Shown here piece after piece: positions 56,326 to 64,000 of a stretch of 64,000 nucleotides of DNA. The notes under the pieces were generated by a model. That model was given only the letters and a program-made list of their open reading frames with translations, made no database searches and was not told the origin of the DNA. The DNA is from Microbulbifer guangxiensis. GTDB lineage: Bacteria; Pseudomonadota; Gammaproteobacteria; Pseudomonadales; Cellvibrionaceae. Every line of letters begins with the position of its first letter. The stretch's first letter is position 1. The translations under genes and the position numbers were made by a program. Where the stretch lies: contig NZ_JAJSAQ010000001.1 in NCBI RefSeq assembly GCF_021729075.1, positions 877,997 through 941,996 on the forward strand, given 5' to 3'.

Positions 56326-56826
56326 ATGCATGTAAGACTCCTCAAGATCATGTTTACGGTCTATATCGGCCTGTTTGCATTGATCTATGTACTGCAGAAT
56401 ATCGCCAATACTGACGCGGCTTACGGACACATCCATTTTGTATTGAGTGGCCAGGGGCATAATGCCTACCCATCAAGTATTGGATTTTTCACATCCAGTC
56501 TCCTCATGACTTGGATAACACTGGTGATCATTTTTGGTCTCGAGTTACTGACCGGGATCGTGCTACTCAAAGGCGCTATCGATATGTGGCGGTCTCGGAA
56601 AGCGGATGCTGGGACGTTCCATGCTGCCAAGAAATGGGCATTACTCGGGGCGGGCCTAGGCATCACCGTGTGGTTTGGCTTGTTTATCCTGATTGGCGGC
56701 GGCTTTTTCAATATGTGGCAAACCCCCGTAGGAGGCAGCTCCTTCAACGGGTCTTTCCAGATATTTGGAGCCATGGCGCTTTGCCTGATCTTTTTGAATC
56801 AACAGGACTACGACATAGATAACTGA
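56326..56826 (+). CDS. DUF2165-family small membrane protein
   Basis: A 166-residue protein with about four TM segments (KIMFTVYIGLFALIYVLQNI, the later WITLVIIFGLELLTGIVLL, WFGLFILIGGGFFNMW and a C-terminal hydrophobic stretch). The WFGLF-IGG-F region matches the DUF2165 style. Function unknown. Near the preceding membrane gene but with 146 bp between. The 309 bp gap after it, 56827–57135, shows no gene or clear signal. Confidence 0.75.
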   Translation: MHVRLLKIMFTVYIGLFALIYVLQNIANTDAAYGHIHFVLSGQGHNAYPSSIGFFTSSLLMTWITLVIIFGLELLTGIVLLKGAIDMWRSRKADAGTFHAAKKWALLGAGLGITVWFGLFILIGGGFFNMWQTPVGGSSFNGSFQIFGAMALCLIFLNQQDYDIDN

Positions 56827-57135
56827 TTCAGGTCTTCTTTAGCACTGCATTCAGTGATAAACCCTGGTATGTGCCCCTATAAAAAACCTCCCCCTTCTTG
56901 AGGAAATGCCTCCTGCTTACAATGCAAATCCCCCAAAACCTGACGCGATCGCGCTGCACCGCGCTGCAAGCTTGAGAAAAGCGGGCGTGGATAGTGTCGG
57001 CTTCCTGTAAACCGGAAGAGTGAGGGCTGCAGAAAGGCCTCTTTACCAGATGGCCATAAAACAAGAAGAAAGCCTCAAAGGCCAAAATAGCTGGGCTCAC
57101 TCCATTAATGCGCAATGAAAGCTCGCTCTCGACGT

Positions 57136-60100
57136 TCACTTCACGACAAGCCCGAGCCTGTTGCAACGATGCCGTCGCCGGAAGGCCACCAGTGCCACTA
57201 GCATCAGCAGCGTTAGTAGATTGGTACTGCCAGAGCTACCGCTGCTGTTTTGCTTCGGTACGGGGGGAGTCGAATTACTGGTATCACTGGTATTGCTGGT
57301 ATCACTGATACCAGTGCTCTGCTGTTCCACTGCATCATCGTCTTCGATGAAAATGACTACCGTATCTGGTTCACCAGCAACGTCCACGGGCGATACGGGC
57401 CAGAGCTGGATCTGCACCGCCTCGGTGTCCTCCTCCCTGTCATCATCGTTGATCTGAAGGCTCACCGTCAGCCTTTCCTGCCCCGCGGAAAACTCCGCGG
57501 TCGACTGCGTGAAGGTATAGTCATCCCAACTCGCTTGGCGCCAGTCATCTTCTGCAGTCTGACGTTCATAGCCGTCAGCCTTCAGAATGATTGCGCTCGA
57601 ACGAGACAGATTTTTTCCCGACCGGAGAATGGTCAGGTCCACAAACTCTACTCCCTCCTCCACCCGGTACTCGCTCTGCTCCCACTGGTAGTTGATAGAG
57701 TCCGCATCGGTCGCCGCCAACCACCACTCACGATTCACCAGATGCCCACCAGTCTCGGCCGGCTGGAGATCAGATGCATAGAAGTAGAGTGGCCAGCCAT
57801 TCAGCGTGAGTTGCAGGGTGCCATCATCACGCTCGATCACGCCAACATCCCACTCCTGTGGCAAATCTTTAATCTCTGCGATATCACTGATCGTGGCCGG
57901 TGGCCAGAATTGAGTGCAGGTCTTGTCGCACAAGCTACGGGTATAAGGCTCATCTTGAGAAAAATGATACAAGGTGTGCCCTTCTCTACCCGAGGAGACC
58001 CCGCCCACCAGCCGCGCGCCATGGATTTCGTCTTCCCAAAGCTGAAGGGGAGACCCATAGCAGGCATCCCCGCGCCCATCGCCATCCATATCATCCTGGC
58101 TGGCGTTGGAGACGTACGGACAGTTATCGAGCGCATTATCCACGCCATCACCATCGGCGTCCGGCACCAGATAGGCTAAATCAGAAGAGCGTATCGCGCT
58201 CAGGTGTATATGCTCACTGACCGGCAGTGCGTAGGCAAAATCGCTTGCAGAAACAAAATCATTCCAGACGGCGAACGCCCCGGTATCATGGCCCTTGGCC
58301 CGGCTAGCCTCCAGTCGCTGTATCTCAGCCTCGGGAATATTAACTTCGAGAATAAAGTCCTTCACCTCGTCAGGCACATAGCGTTCGAAATTCGAGAGAT
58401 TGGTGTCCGTAACGCTCCTGTTACCCACCCAGGTTGTCATCATGTTGAAGTGATTGTAATTACGGTGATAAGCCGGATTCAGGCTTACATGGAGTTGTAG
58501 TTTGAATGCCCCACCAGGTGGGATTACCACGCTATCACCCTGGGACAGATTCAGTATCTCGACATTGGAGGAGCCAATTGGGTTTGCAATGCGGTGATCG
58601 GGTGACAGCGCCGGCATTGTAAACCGGTGGAAACCATAATTGGCCCGCCCGACCCGGTCATTAAAGAAGAAAACCACCTTTGTGGGATAGGACTCCTCAC
58701 GCTGGAAATTTATAAGGCTGACAGCACCAAATATCTCACCCGGTGACTCGGCGAAGGGCGGCTCCAACCTTGCCCAACGAAATCTACCGAGCACGCTACC
58801 CCCCAGATGGGGAATCACCTGTGCCGATGCAGACACATCCTGTTTGTGGTCAATATCAATAGGCCCAAAATCGTCCAAAACTTCAACGGCACCACGAAAG
58901 GTACTGATGTCACCACCCGGAGATGAGTGCATCGGTTCCGGCCCGATAAGCCGCCGGTCAAGTTGCATTTTCGGCAGATGAAAATCACCGTCAGGGGCCG
59001 GATTATTGTTACGGGAAACGACGGTAATATGCCCCACATCGAAATCTGCTTGATATAGCTCCCCGGGATGATTCATCGGGTGGATGTGCACACTGAGAAG
59101 GTTTTCACCATCAAAGAATTCGCGGCTATCCAGCGTGAAGTGCCGTATCCAAGGATCAGCATCGACCATATGGCCATGGCCTTCGGTGTGCAATACACGG
59201 AAATTCTTGTAAAACTGCGCATGCTGGCCCATGTAGTTCCTGACAGTAACCTTGCCAGTGACAGTGCCAGTGATCTCTTCCCCCGGAGGAATGGGCACAC
59301 CGTGTTCATCGAATAATTCGATCTCAACATCCCGATTGACGACCGTCACTTCAAGGGTCGTCTCTGCTAATCGCCCGTTGGCATTGGCACGGATTACCAT
59401 CCGGTCGCGACCCGGAAAGTCCATTGCAGAGACGGTAAGCAAGTCACCATCTATGTGACTCACAAGCATTCCACTGCCGCTCTCCAGTTCCACCACGTAT
59501 GCCAGCATGTCACCTTCGGGATCAGTAAAAACAGAGGAAAGATCAATAGTGAAGGTCTCCTCCTGCCCAACCGTGCGGTCTTCAGGCGGAGCGACAACCT
59601 GTGGGGCGGCATCATGAGTGGCAACAGGGTGACTAACCTGATAGGCACGGACGACTCCACCTGCGGCATAGAGCACGCCATTGGCGATCGACAGCGCCTC
59701 AGCGGCAAAGTCAATGATGTGCAGTGGGCTCAGGGTAAACCGGTCGAGGATATAGATTTGCTGGCCAGTGGCCACAATAACGCTATCATCGGTCAGCACG
59801 GGTTGGGTCGTGACAAATCGAGCCCCCTCAAAACGAGCCAGGGTATCGCCAGTGTCAGCCTGAATCATTATCAGCTCACGGCCACTGACAAGATACACAA
59901 GCCCGCTTCCCATAGCCGCGGCTTCGCTTCCCCCAAAAGGGGCAGTCCACAGCACTGCAAAGCTTTCCAGATCGATTGCCTTGATCTGGCCAAAGCTACG
60001 AATTAGCGCGATGCCGTTATCGAGGGCCAGATGAAGGTCACTGGGCTGCCCCTCCAGGCTCAGGCTGCGCAAAACAGCTCCTGTTTTTGGGTCGTGCTCG

Positions 60101-61101
60101 TCCAAACAGCCAGGAGTCATGGAATACAGTTTTTCATTATAGAAAGCAGGCCAGGACATCTCGTCATTTTGCGAGCAGTTTTTGACAACACTACCCAGGG
60201 CATCACCACTTGCGCTTTCAAAGGCATGCAGGGCTCGCGGATAAGCTGTGCTGACCCAGACGTTGTCAAGGATGGGCACAGGAGGGGATAAACCGGAGGT
60301 AAAATCATCGCCGAGCGTGCTGCGCCAGCGCTGCTGGCCGGATAGCACATCATACGAATACAGGGAACCACCCAACTCCATTTGAAAGGCTTCAAATATG
60401 AACTGATCATCGACAATCGCGGCCCCGCCCATGTAGCTCTCGATGGGGAAGTCCTTGGACCACACTTTGTCGCCAGTGTGTGCAGACAACGCGGTAAAGC
60501 CATAATTCCAGTTCCTGATACTGTCACCAAAACGCCGCTCGTCTTTAGTGAGCAGAAACAGCTGACCGGAGGCTACGAGTGGTCTCTGGTAATAGCGTCT
60601 GCCCGGACCATGGTCGGCCTCCCACAACAGCTTCGGCTCTTGCTGCCAGAGGAAGCCCTGCTGGTAGGCCGTGTGCGCTGAGGTCTTGCCTACCATGGGC
60701 CAGTCGCCCGGTATTTGGTGATTGTCCTGGGCAGCAGGCGCAACGTGAAAGATGACTAGCCCCTGACTGGTCAGGGACTCTTCATCGGTTACGGTATAGA
60801 GCAGCCGGTCATTGCCAGTAAAGCCAGGCTCAGGTTCATAGGTGAAGGAACCATCATTATTCCACTGCAGGTTGCCATGCTCAGGGCCTCGCTTGATTGC
60901 GGTTACCTGCAGCCCACCTCCCTCGGGATCACTGTCATTGGCCAACCACCCATTGAGGGCATCTGCCTGGTAGCTTCCACCACTCTGTAATCGGTACACG
61001 TCAAAGCCAACGTCCGGTGACTCAGCCTTTGTACTCGGCGATAAAAACAGTGACGCTGCAAATAAACCAGACAAAGCGGCAGTAAAGAGATCTTTTCGCA
61101 T
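57136..61101 (-). CDS. Large secreted multidomain protein with PQQ-like propeller and C-terminal sorting signal
   Basis: A 1321-residue protein with signal peptide (1–28). Order: an Ig/cadherin-like domain (about 30–125), a PQQ-like beta-propeller (about 135–490, repeated trp-poor blades such as LLYTVTDEES … TGDKVWSKDFPIES), another Ig-like domain (about 500–590), an unassigned region (about 590–985) rich in His, a thrombospondin type-3 repeat (about 990–1030, DADGDGVDNALDNCPYVSN), a COG4315-like repeat (about 1035–1150, ending YFYASDLQPAETGGH), a Calx-beta-like domain (about 1160–1260) and a C-terminal tail. The tail (Ser/Gly-rich, then a TM, then RRRHR) looks like a GlyGly-CTERM-type sorting signal with SGSSGS in place of GG. 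Likely cell-surface or exported. Function unknown. Confidence 0.8.
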   Translation of the reverse strand: MRKDLFTAALSGLFAASLFLSPSTKAESPDVGFDVYRLQSGGSYQADALNGWLANDSDPEGGGLQVTAIKRGPEHGNLQWNNDGSFTYEPEPGFTGNDRLLYTVTDEESLTSQGLVIFHVAPAAQDNHQIPGDWPMVGKTSAHTAYQQGFLWQQEPKLLWEADHGPGRRYYQRPLVASGQLFLLTKDERRFGDSIRNWNYGFTALSAHTGDKVWSKDFPIESYMGGAAIVDDQFIFEAFQMELGGSLYSYDVLSGQQRWRSTLGDDFTSGLSPPVPILDNVWVSTAYPRALHAFESASGDALGSVVKNCSQNDEMSWPAFYNEKLYSMTPGCLDEHDPKTGAVLRSLSLEGQPSDLHLALDNGIALIRSFGQIKAIDLESFAVLWTAPFGGSEAAAMGSGLVYLVSGRELIMIQADTGDTLARFEGARFVTTQPVLTDDSVIVATGQQIYILDRFTLSPLHIIDFAAEALSIANGVLYAAGGVVRAYQVSHPVATHDAAPQVVAPPEDRTVGQEETFTIDLSSVFTDPEGDMLAYVVELESGSGMLVSHIDGDLLTVSAMDFPGRDRMVIRANANGRLAETTLEVTVVNRDVEIELFDEHGVPIPPGEEITGTVTGKVTVRNYMGQHAQFYKNFRVLHTEGHGHMVDADPWIRHFTLDSREFFDGENLLSVHIHPMNHPGELYQADFDVGHITVVSRNNNPAPDGDFHLPKMQLDRRLIGPEPMHSSPGGDISTFRGAVEVLDDFGPIDIDHKQDVSASAQVIPHLGGSVLGRFRWARLEPPFAESPGEIFGAVSLINFQREESYPTKVVFFFNDRVGRANYGFHRFTMPALSPDHRIANPIGSSNVEILNLSQGDSVVIPPGGAFKLQLHVSLNPAYHRNYNHFNMMTTWVGNRSVTDTNLSNFERYVPDEVKDFILEVNIPEAEIQRLEASRAKGHDTGAFAVWNDFVSASDFAYALPVSEHIHLSAIRSSDLAYLVPDADGDGVDNALDNCPYVSNASQDDMDGDGRGDACYGSPLQLWEDEIHGARLVGGVSSGREGHTLYHFSQDEPYTRSLCDKTCTQFWPPATISDIAEIKDLPQEWDVGVIERDDGTLQLTLNGWPLYFYASDLQPAETGGHLVNREWWLAATDADSINYQWEQSEYRVEEGVEFVDLTILRSGKNLSRSSAIILKADGYERQTAEDDWRQASWDDYTFTQSTAEFSAGQERLTVSLQINDDDREEDTEAVQIQLWPVSPVDVAGEPDTVVIFIEDDDAVEQQSTGISDTSNTSDTSNSTPPVPKQNSSGSSGSTNLLTLLMLVALVAFRRRHRCNRLGLVVK

Positions 61102-61358
61102 TATTCTTGTTTTTCCGCATCAAGTGGCGATAGGTGGGGAAGGCCCCCCTCGCCTCATAGCTTTATGCATTGAGGAGCATTCGAGAACGGCGTTTGTGCC
61201 AACAGTGTGGGGAATATACCGACTTACAGCGCCCGCTAACGCCCATGGAAGAGATTCTGGCGTCTATAGCCACACATAAGCATCGTATGGCTACTGGCCA
61301 AAGGCTTATGTCACCGCAAGGCAAGAAATGAACAGCAAAAGGACAACATCACTGACTG

Positions 61359-61375
61359 GCCGCACAAGGTGCGGC
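61359..61375. repeat. Small hairpin past the antiporter stop
   Basis: GCCGCAC / GTGCGGC around a 3 nt loop, at the left edge of the 61102–61379 gap. Read on plus it lies just before the antiporter stop codon; no T-run follows on minus. Weak evidence for termination. Confidence 0.35.
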
Positions 61376-61379
61376 ACTA

Positions 61380-63227
61380 TCATACGGCGCCGTCCGGCAA
61401 TGGTGTGTCACCTGCAGGCTTTTCGGCGGCCTCTTCCGGCGCAATCAGGCTGACAATCTGCCAGTCTGGTTTGAGTGCGAACTCATGTGAAACCGTGTTG
61501 ATGTGCACTTTCCCGCGCGGATCCACAGCATAGAGACGCGTGGCGCGATTACCGTAGGTTTCCTTGTAATCTTCGATCGTAAAGCTGTCCGTCAGGCGCG
61601 TGGTCCTGATCGTCGCCCCCTTCGCGACCAGGCTGGCAAGCCGCCCATAGGTAGCATTCTCAGAGAACAATTCCAGCTTCTTGGCGTATTCCTCCGACAC
61701 CTGGTGCCGTGCCCGCCCCTCCTGTGATCCATGGCCGAGCCCGAGCACCGAGCCCTGCCCCAGCACGTGCTCGAAGTGGTAGTTCACCAGCGGGTTAAGC
61801 TGTTTATAGGGGGACAACACCAGCACCTTACCCACCGACGACAGGTCCAGGGTCATGCTGGCGTGTTCAGAGATCGGGTTACCGTAGTAGGTAGGGATAT
61901 TGTCCATCCTGGCCTCGCGGATAGCATCCCAGTTGGTATCAGCAATGATGACCGGGATATCCTTTTCCATCAGGTCTTTGGCCAGCATACGGGCAAACTT
62001 GCTGCCACCGAAGATCAGATAGCCGTTGGGATAGCGCGCACGAACACCCAGCAGCTTGGCAATGCCCTTGGAAGTCAGGCTCTGCAGAACCACCGTGGCG
62101 ATGATCACCAGGAACACCATCGGTACCAGCAGTTCAGACTTTGGCAGCCCGAATTCGTCGAGCTTCAGGGCAAACAGAGCGGATACCGCTGCTGCAACGA
62201 TCCCCCGTGGCGCAATCCAGCTCAGCATCGCCAGTTCGCGCCAGTTCAGGCCCGACCCGGGTGAGGACAGGAACACCGAGAGCGGCCGGGCAACAAACAT
62301 GATCGCCGCCAGCACCAGCGCCGCGCCCCAGCCCAGTTGCGTCAAGGTGAACAACTCCACCCGCGCCGCCAGCAGAATAAACAGCGCCGAGATCAGCAGC
62401 ACGCTGAGCGTCTCCTTGAACTCGAGGATGTCGTCCACATCCAGGCCTTTCATGTTAGCCATCCAGATACCCATCACCGTCACCGTGAGCAGGCCGGATT
62501 CATGGCTCATCAGATCGGAGGCGGCATAGGCGCCGAGCATCAGGGTGAGCACCGCGGTATTGCGCAGGTAGTGGGGAATCCAGTTCTTTTTCAGCAGGGT
62601 GCCCAGCAGGAAGCCCATCAGGGAGCCGAGCCCGAAGCCGATGGCAACGACCTTCAGGAAGATAAGCAGGGTGTGCTCGAAAGCGCCCTGCGCGGCCACG
62701 ACATACTCGTACACCAGTACGGCGAGCAGTGCGCCGATGGGATCGATGACAATGCCCTCCCAGCGCAGGATATTGGAGATGCGGGCATTGGGACGTACCG
62801 TGCGCAACATGGGGACGATGACAGTTGGCCCCGTCACGGTGACGATGGCACCAAATAAAGCCGCCAGCTGCAGGGGCATTCCGAGGAAATAGTAGGCGGC
62901 AGGCGTGGCAATCAACCAGGTTACCAGCGCACCGAGGGTGCACAGGTTACGCACCATGATGCCGTGTCCGGCAATGTCAGAGAATTTGAGGGTCAGTGCG
63001 CCCTCGAACAGGATAATCGCGACTGCCAGTGAAACGAGAGGAAACAGCAGGTCCCCGAACAGGGCATCAGGCTCGAGTACCCCGGTCACGGGGCCAAGGA
63101 CCAGGCCAGCCAGCAGCAGCGGCAGGATCGCCGGTAACTTGAGCATAAAGGCCAGGTACTGACAGGCAATCGAGACGATTCCGACCATCACCAGCAGGGC
63201 CATCGGATTCGTGATGATCTGTTCCAT
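61380..63227 (-). CDS. CPA1-type cation:proton antiporter with TrkA-N domain
   Basis: A 615-residue protein. The N-terminal two-thirds has 11–13 TM helices of a sodium/hydrogen exchanger: FEGALTLKFSDIAGHG, a conserved GAIVTVTGPTVIVPML (a T-x-P in the usual ion-binding stretch) and WEGIVIDPIGALLAVLVYE, where ID is the conserved ND/ID motif. The C-terminal part (about 400–520) is a TrkA-N nucleotide-binding domain (YLIFGGSKFARMLAKDLMEK). Similar to KefF/NhaP-like proteins of Pseudomonas. Potassium or sodium export coupled to protons is likely. A 159 bp gap separates it from the DUF4862 gene. Confidence 0.88.
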   Translation of the reverse strand: MEQIITNPMALLVMVGIVSIACQYLAFMLKLPAILPLLLAGLVLGPVTGVLEPDALFGDLLFPLVSLAVAIILFEGALTLKFSDIAGHGIMVRNLCTLGALVTWLIATPAAYYFLGMPLQLAALFGAIVTVTGPTVIVPMLRTVRPNARISNILRWEGIVIDPIGALLAVLVYEYVVAAQGAFEHTLLIFLKVVAIGFGLGSLMGFLLGTLLKKNWIPHYLRNTAVLTLMLGAYAASDLMSHESGLLTVTVMGIWMANMKGLDVDDILEFKETLSVLLISALFILLAARVELFTLTQLGWGAALVLAAIMFVARPLSVFLSSPGSGLNWRELAMLSWIAPRGIVAAAVSALFALKLDEFGLPKSELLVPMVFLVIIATVVLQSLTSKGIAKLLGVRARYPNGYLIFGGSKFARMLAKDLMEKDIPVIIADTNWDAIREARMDNIPTYYGNPISEHASMTLDLSSVGKVLVLSPYKQLNPLVNYHFEHVLGQGSVLGLGHGSQEGRARHQVSEEYAKKLELFSENATYGRLASLVAKGATIRTTRLTDSFTIEDYKETYGNRATRLYAVDPRGKVHINTVSHEFALKPDWQIVSLIAPEEAAEKPAGDTPLPDGAV

Positions 63228-63386
63228 AGTGACGGCCAGCCGCTTGCGATAGGAAAGTAGACGCGAGCTAATAAATTAGCGGATCAGCCCCGAAATTCAA
63301 CGAGTCGAACCCCGCGACATGTGCTGCCCAGCGGTGGAACTGCCGCACTACTCAGGCACCCGTTCCTGCGCGGCTGCGGCCACGAC

Positions 63387-63998
63387 TCACTCAGTGAGCT
63401 GATCGAGGATATGCAGCGCCCCACTGACATAGGCCAGGCGTTCATCGACACTGAGGGAGTCCGGGCGCACCGAAATCTTTATACCCATAATGTCGAGTCC
63501 GTCGGCGATCTGCAGGCAGCGGCGGAATTCCGTCTCGGTCAGCAGTGAACAGGGCTCGAACGCCGGAATGCCGAAAGCCTGCGCCGGCGGCATATGGGTA
63601 TCGCGCCAGGCACCGTAGGCGCTGTCCTCCCCAGAAACACCGGAAAACATCAGCCCACGCAGCAAGCCCGCGGCCCGCGCTGACTGCAGATGGTGCACCG
63701 GCCCATCGACGCCGCGCGCCTCCAGGGCCGAGCGCCCCCAGTTGATGCACAGACCTATCGGGCTACCACCCTTGCCGTTGGCAGCGATTAGCGCCTCGAT
63801 TTCTGCCTCAATGGGCATAAAGCCCTTGTCAGCGCTCTGGCCCGGGACCTTGGCATCGCAATGCTCGAGAACCAGTGCCGCCCCATCCCAATCCCAGGAC
63901 GCCAGTGTTTCAAGCGAGCTTATCAGGGCCGCCTTGTCGGGCTGTTTATCACCGGCTACCCGCGGCGCCCCGTGAATCAGCAGGGCTGTGACAGCCTG
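63387..63998 (-). CDS. DUF4862-family protein (partial, runs off the right edge)
   Basis: At least 203 residues of a longer protein; the reading frame stays open to the window edge and the start is outside. Readable family-like stretches are DGAALVLEHCDAKVPGQSADKGF, PIEAEIEALIAANGKG and LCINWGRSALEARGVDGPVHHLQ. DUF4862 proteins look like TIM-barrel xylose-isomerase-like enzymes and have no named reaction. An internal ATG at 63818 is not the true start. The end is the TGA at 63387. Confidence 0.8.
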   Translation of the reverse strand, partial: QAVTALLIHGAPRVAGDKQPDKAALISSLETLASWDWDGAALVLEHCDAKVPGQSADKGFMPIEAEIEALIAANGKGGSPIGLCINWGRSALEARGVDGPVHHLQSARAAGLLRGLMFSGVSGEDSAYGAWRDTHMPPAQAFGIPAFEPCSLLTETEFRRCLQIADGLDIMGIKISVRPDSLSVDERLAYVSGALHILDQLTE

Positions 63999-64000
63999 GC

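Noticed and set aside
1-64000. CRISPR array, tRNA or rRNA genes
   Set aside because: No regularly spaced direct repeats and no tRNA cloverleaf or rRNA sequence were seen on either strand.
1-64000. Insertion sequence or transposase gene
   Set aside because: No reading frame with transposase motifs; the repeats at 24, 28 and 37 kb have no coding part.

Overview
The window looks like a chromosomal segment of a GC-rich, free-living gammaproteobacterium. The linked order metZ–purF–cvpA–dedD–folC–accD–trp–truA–fimV–asd–leuBDC–lysR is close to that of Pseudomonas and the Cellvibrionales. The TIGR04219-type outer membrane protein and the DUF6194/YcxB/DUF4862 accessory genes suggest a marine Microbulbifer-like genus. 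That placement is inference; no rRNA or tRNA gene is visible. Most of the first 50 kb is housekeeping DNA with few genuine gaps.

Layout. 0–5.5 kb: the tail of a GH13-like gene, then a minus-strand set moxR–DUF58–tgpA–MFS. 5.6–19 kb: methionine, purine, folate, fatty-acid and tryptophan genes (metZ, purF, cvpA, dedD, folC, accD, trpA, trpB, trpF), then truA and fimV, all on the minus strand. 19–27.5 kb: an aspartate-semialdehyde dehydrogenase paralogue without its catalytic cysteine, an orphan membrane-anchored protein, asd, and leuB/leuD/leuC read away from a divergent LysR regulator. 27.5–45.6 kb: outer membrane protein, aroC, prmB, folE, a tautomerase, an alpha/beta hydrolase, sixA, gpsA, htpG, a serine hydrolase, a peroxiredoxin, an iron-storage group (bfd, DUF2254, bfr), grxD, argD and argF. 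45.6–51 kb: the class Ia ribonucleotide reductase genes nrdA and nrdB, behind a regulatory region with two NrdR-like boxes and a DnaA box. 51–64 kb: a looser accessory region with DUF6194, YcxB-like, NYN/OST-HTH, spermidine-synthase-like, DMT transporter, small membrane proteins, a 1321-residue multidomain secreted protein, a cation/proton antiporter and a partial DUF4862 gene.

The most unusual signal is not a gene. Three intergenic regions (about 24.0–24.3, 28.5–28.8 and 37.5–37.8 kb) each hold two copies, in opposite orientation, of a 93–112 bp bulged-hairpin element. An outer helix of 18–28 bp and an inner helix of 8–11 bp stack directly on one strand. On the other strand they are separated by a 24–31 nt insertion with the conserved core GAATACATCCCTGTAG. 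Most helices differ in sequence between copies yet remain paired; the bulge and the hexaloop (GTCCCT or GTCCAT) are conserved. The GTAG-plus-hairpin core resembles REP sequences, but the variable outer helix is not part of the REP model I know. One pair lies inside the leuCDB gene set.
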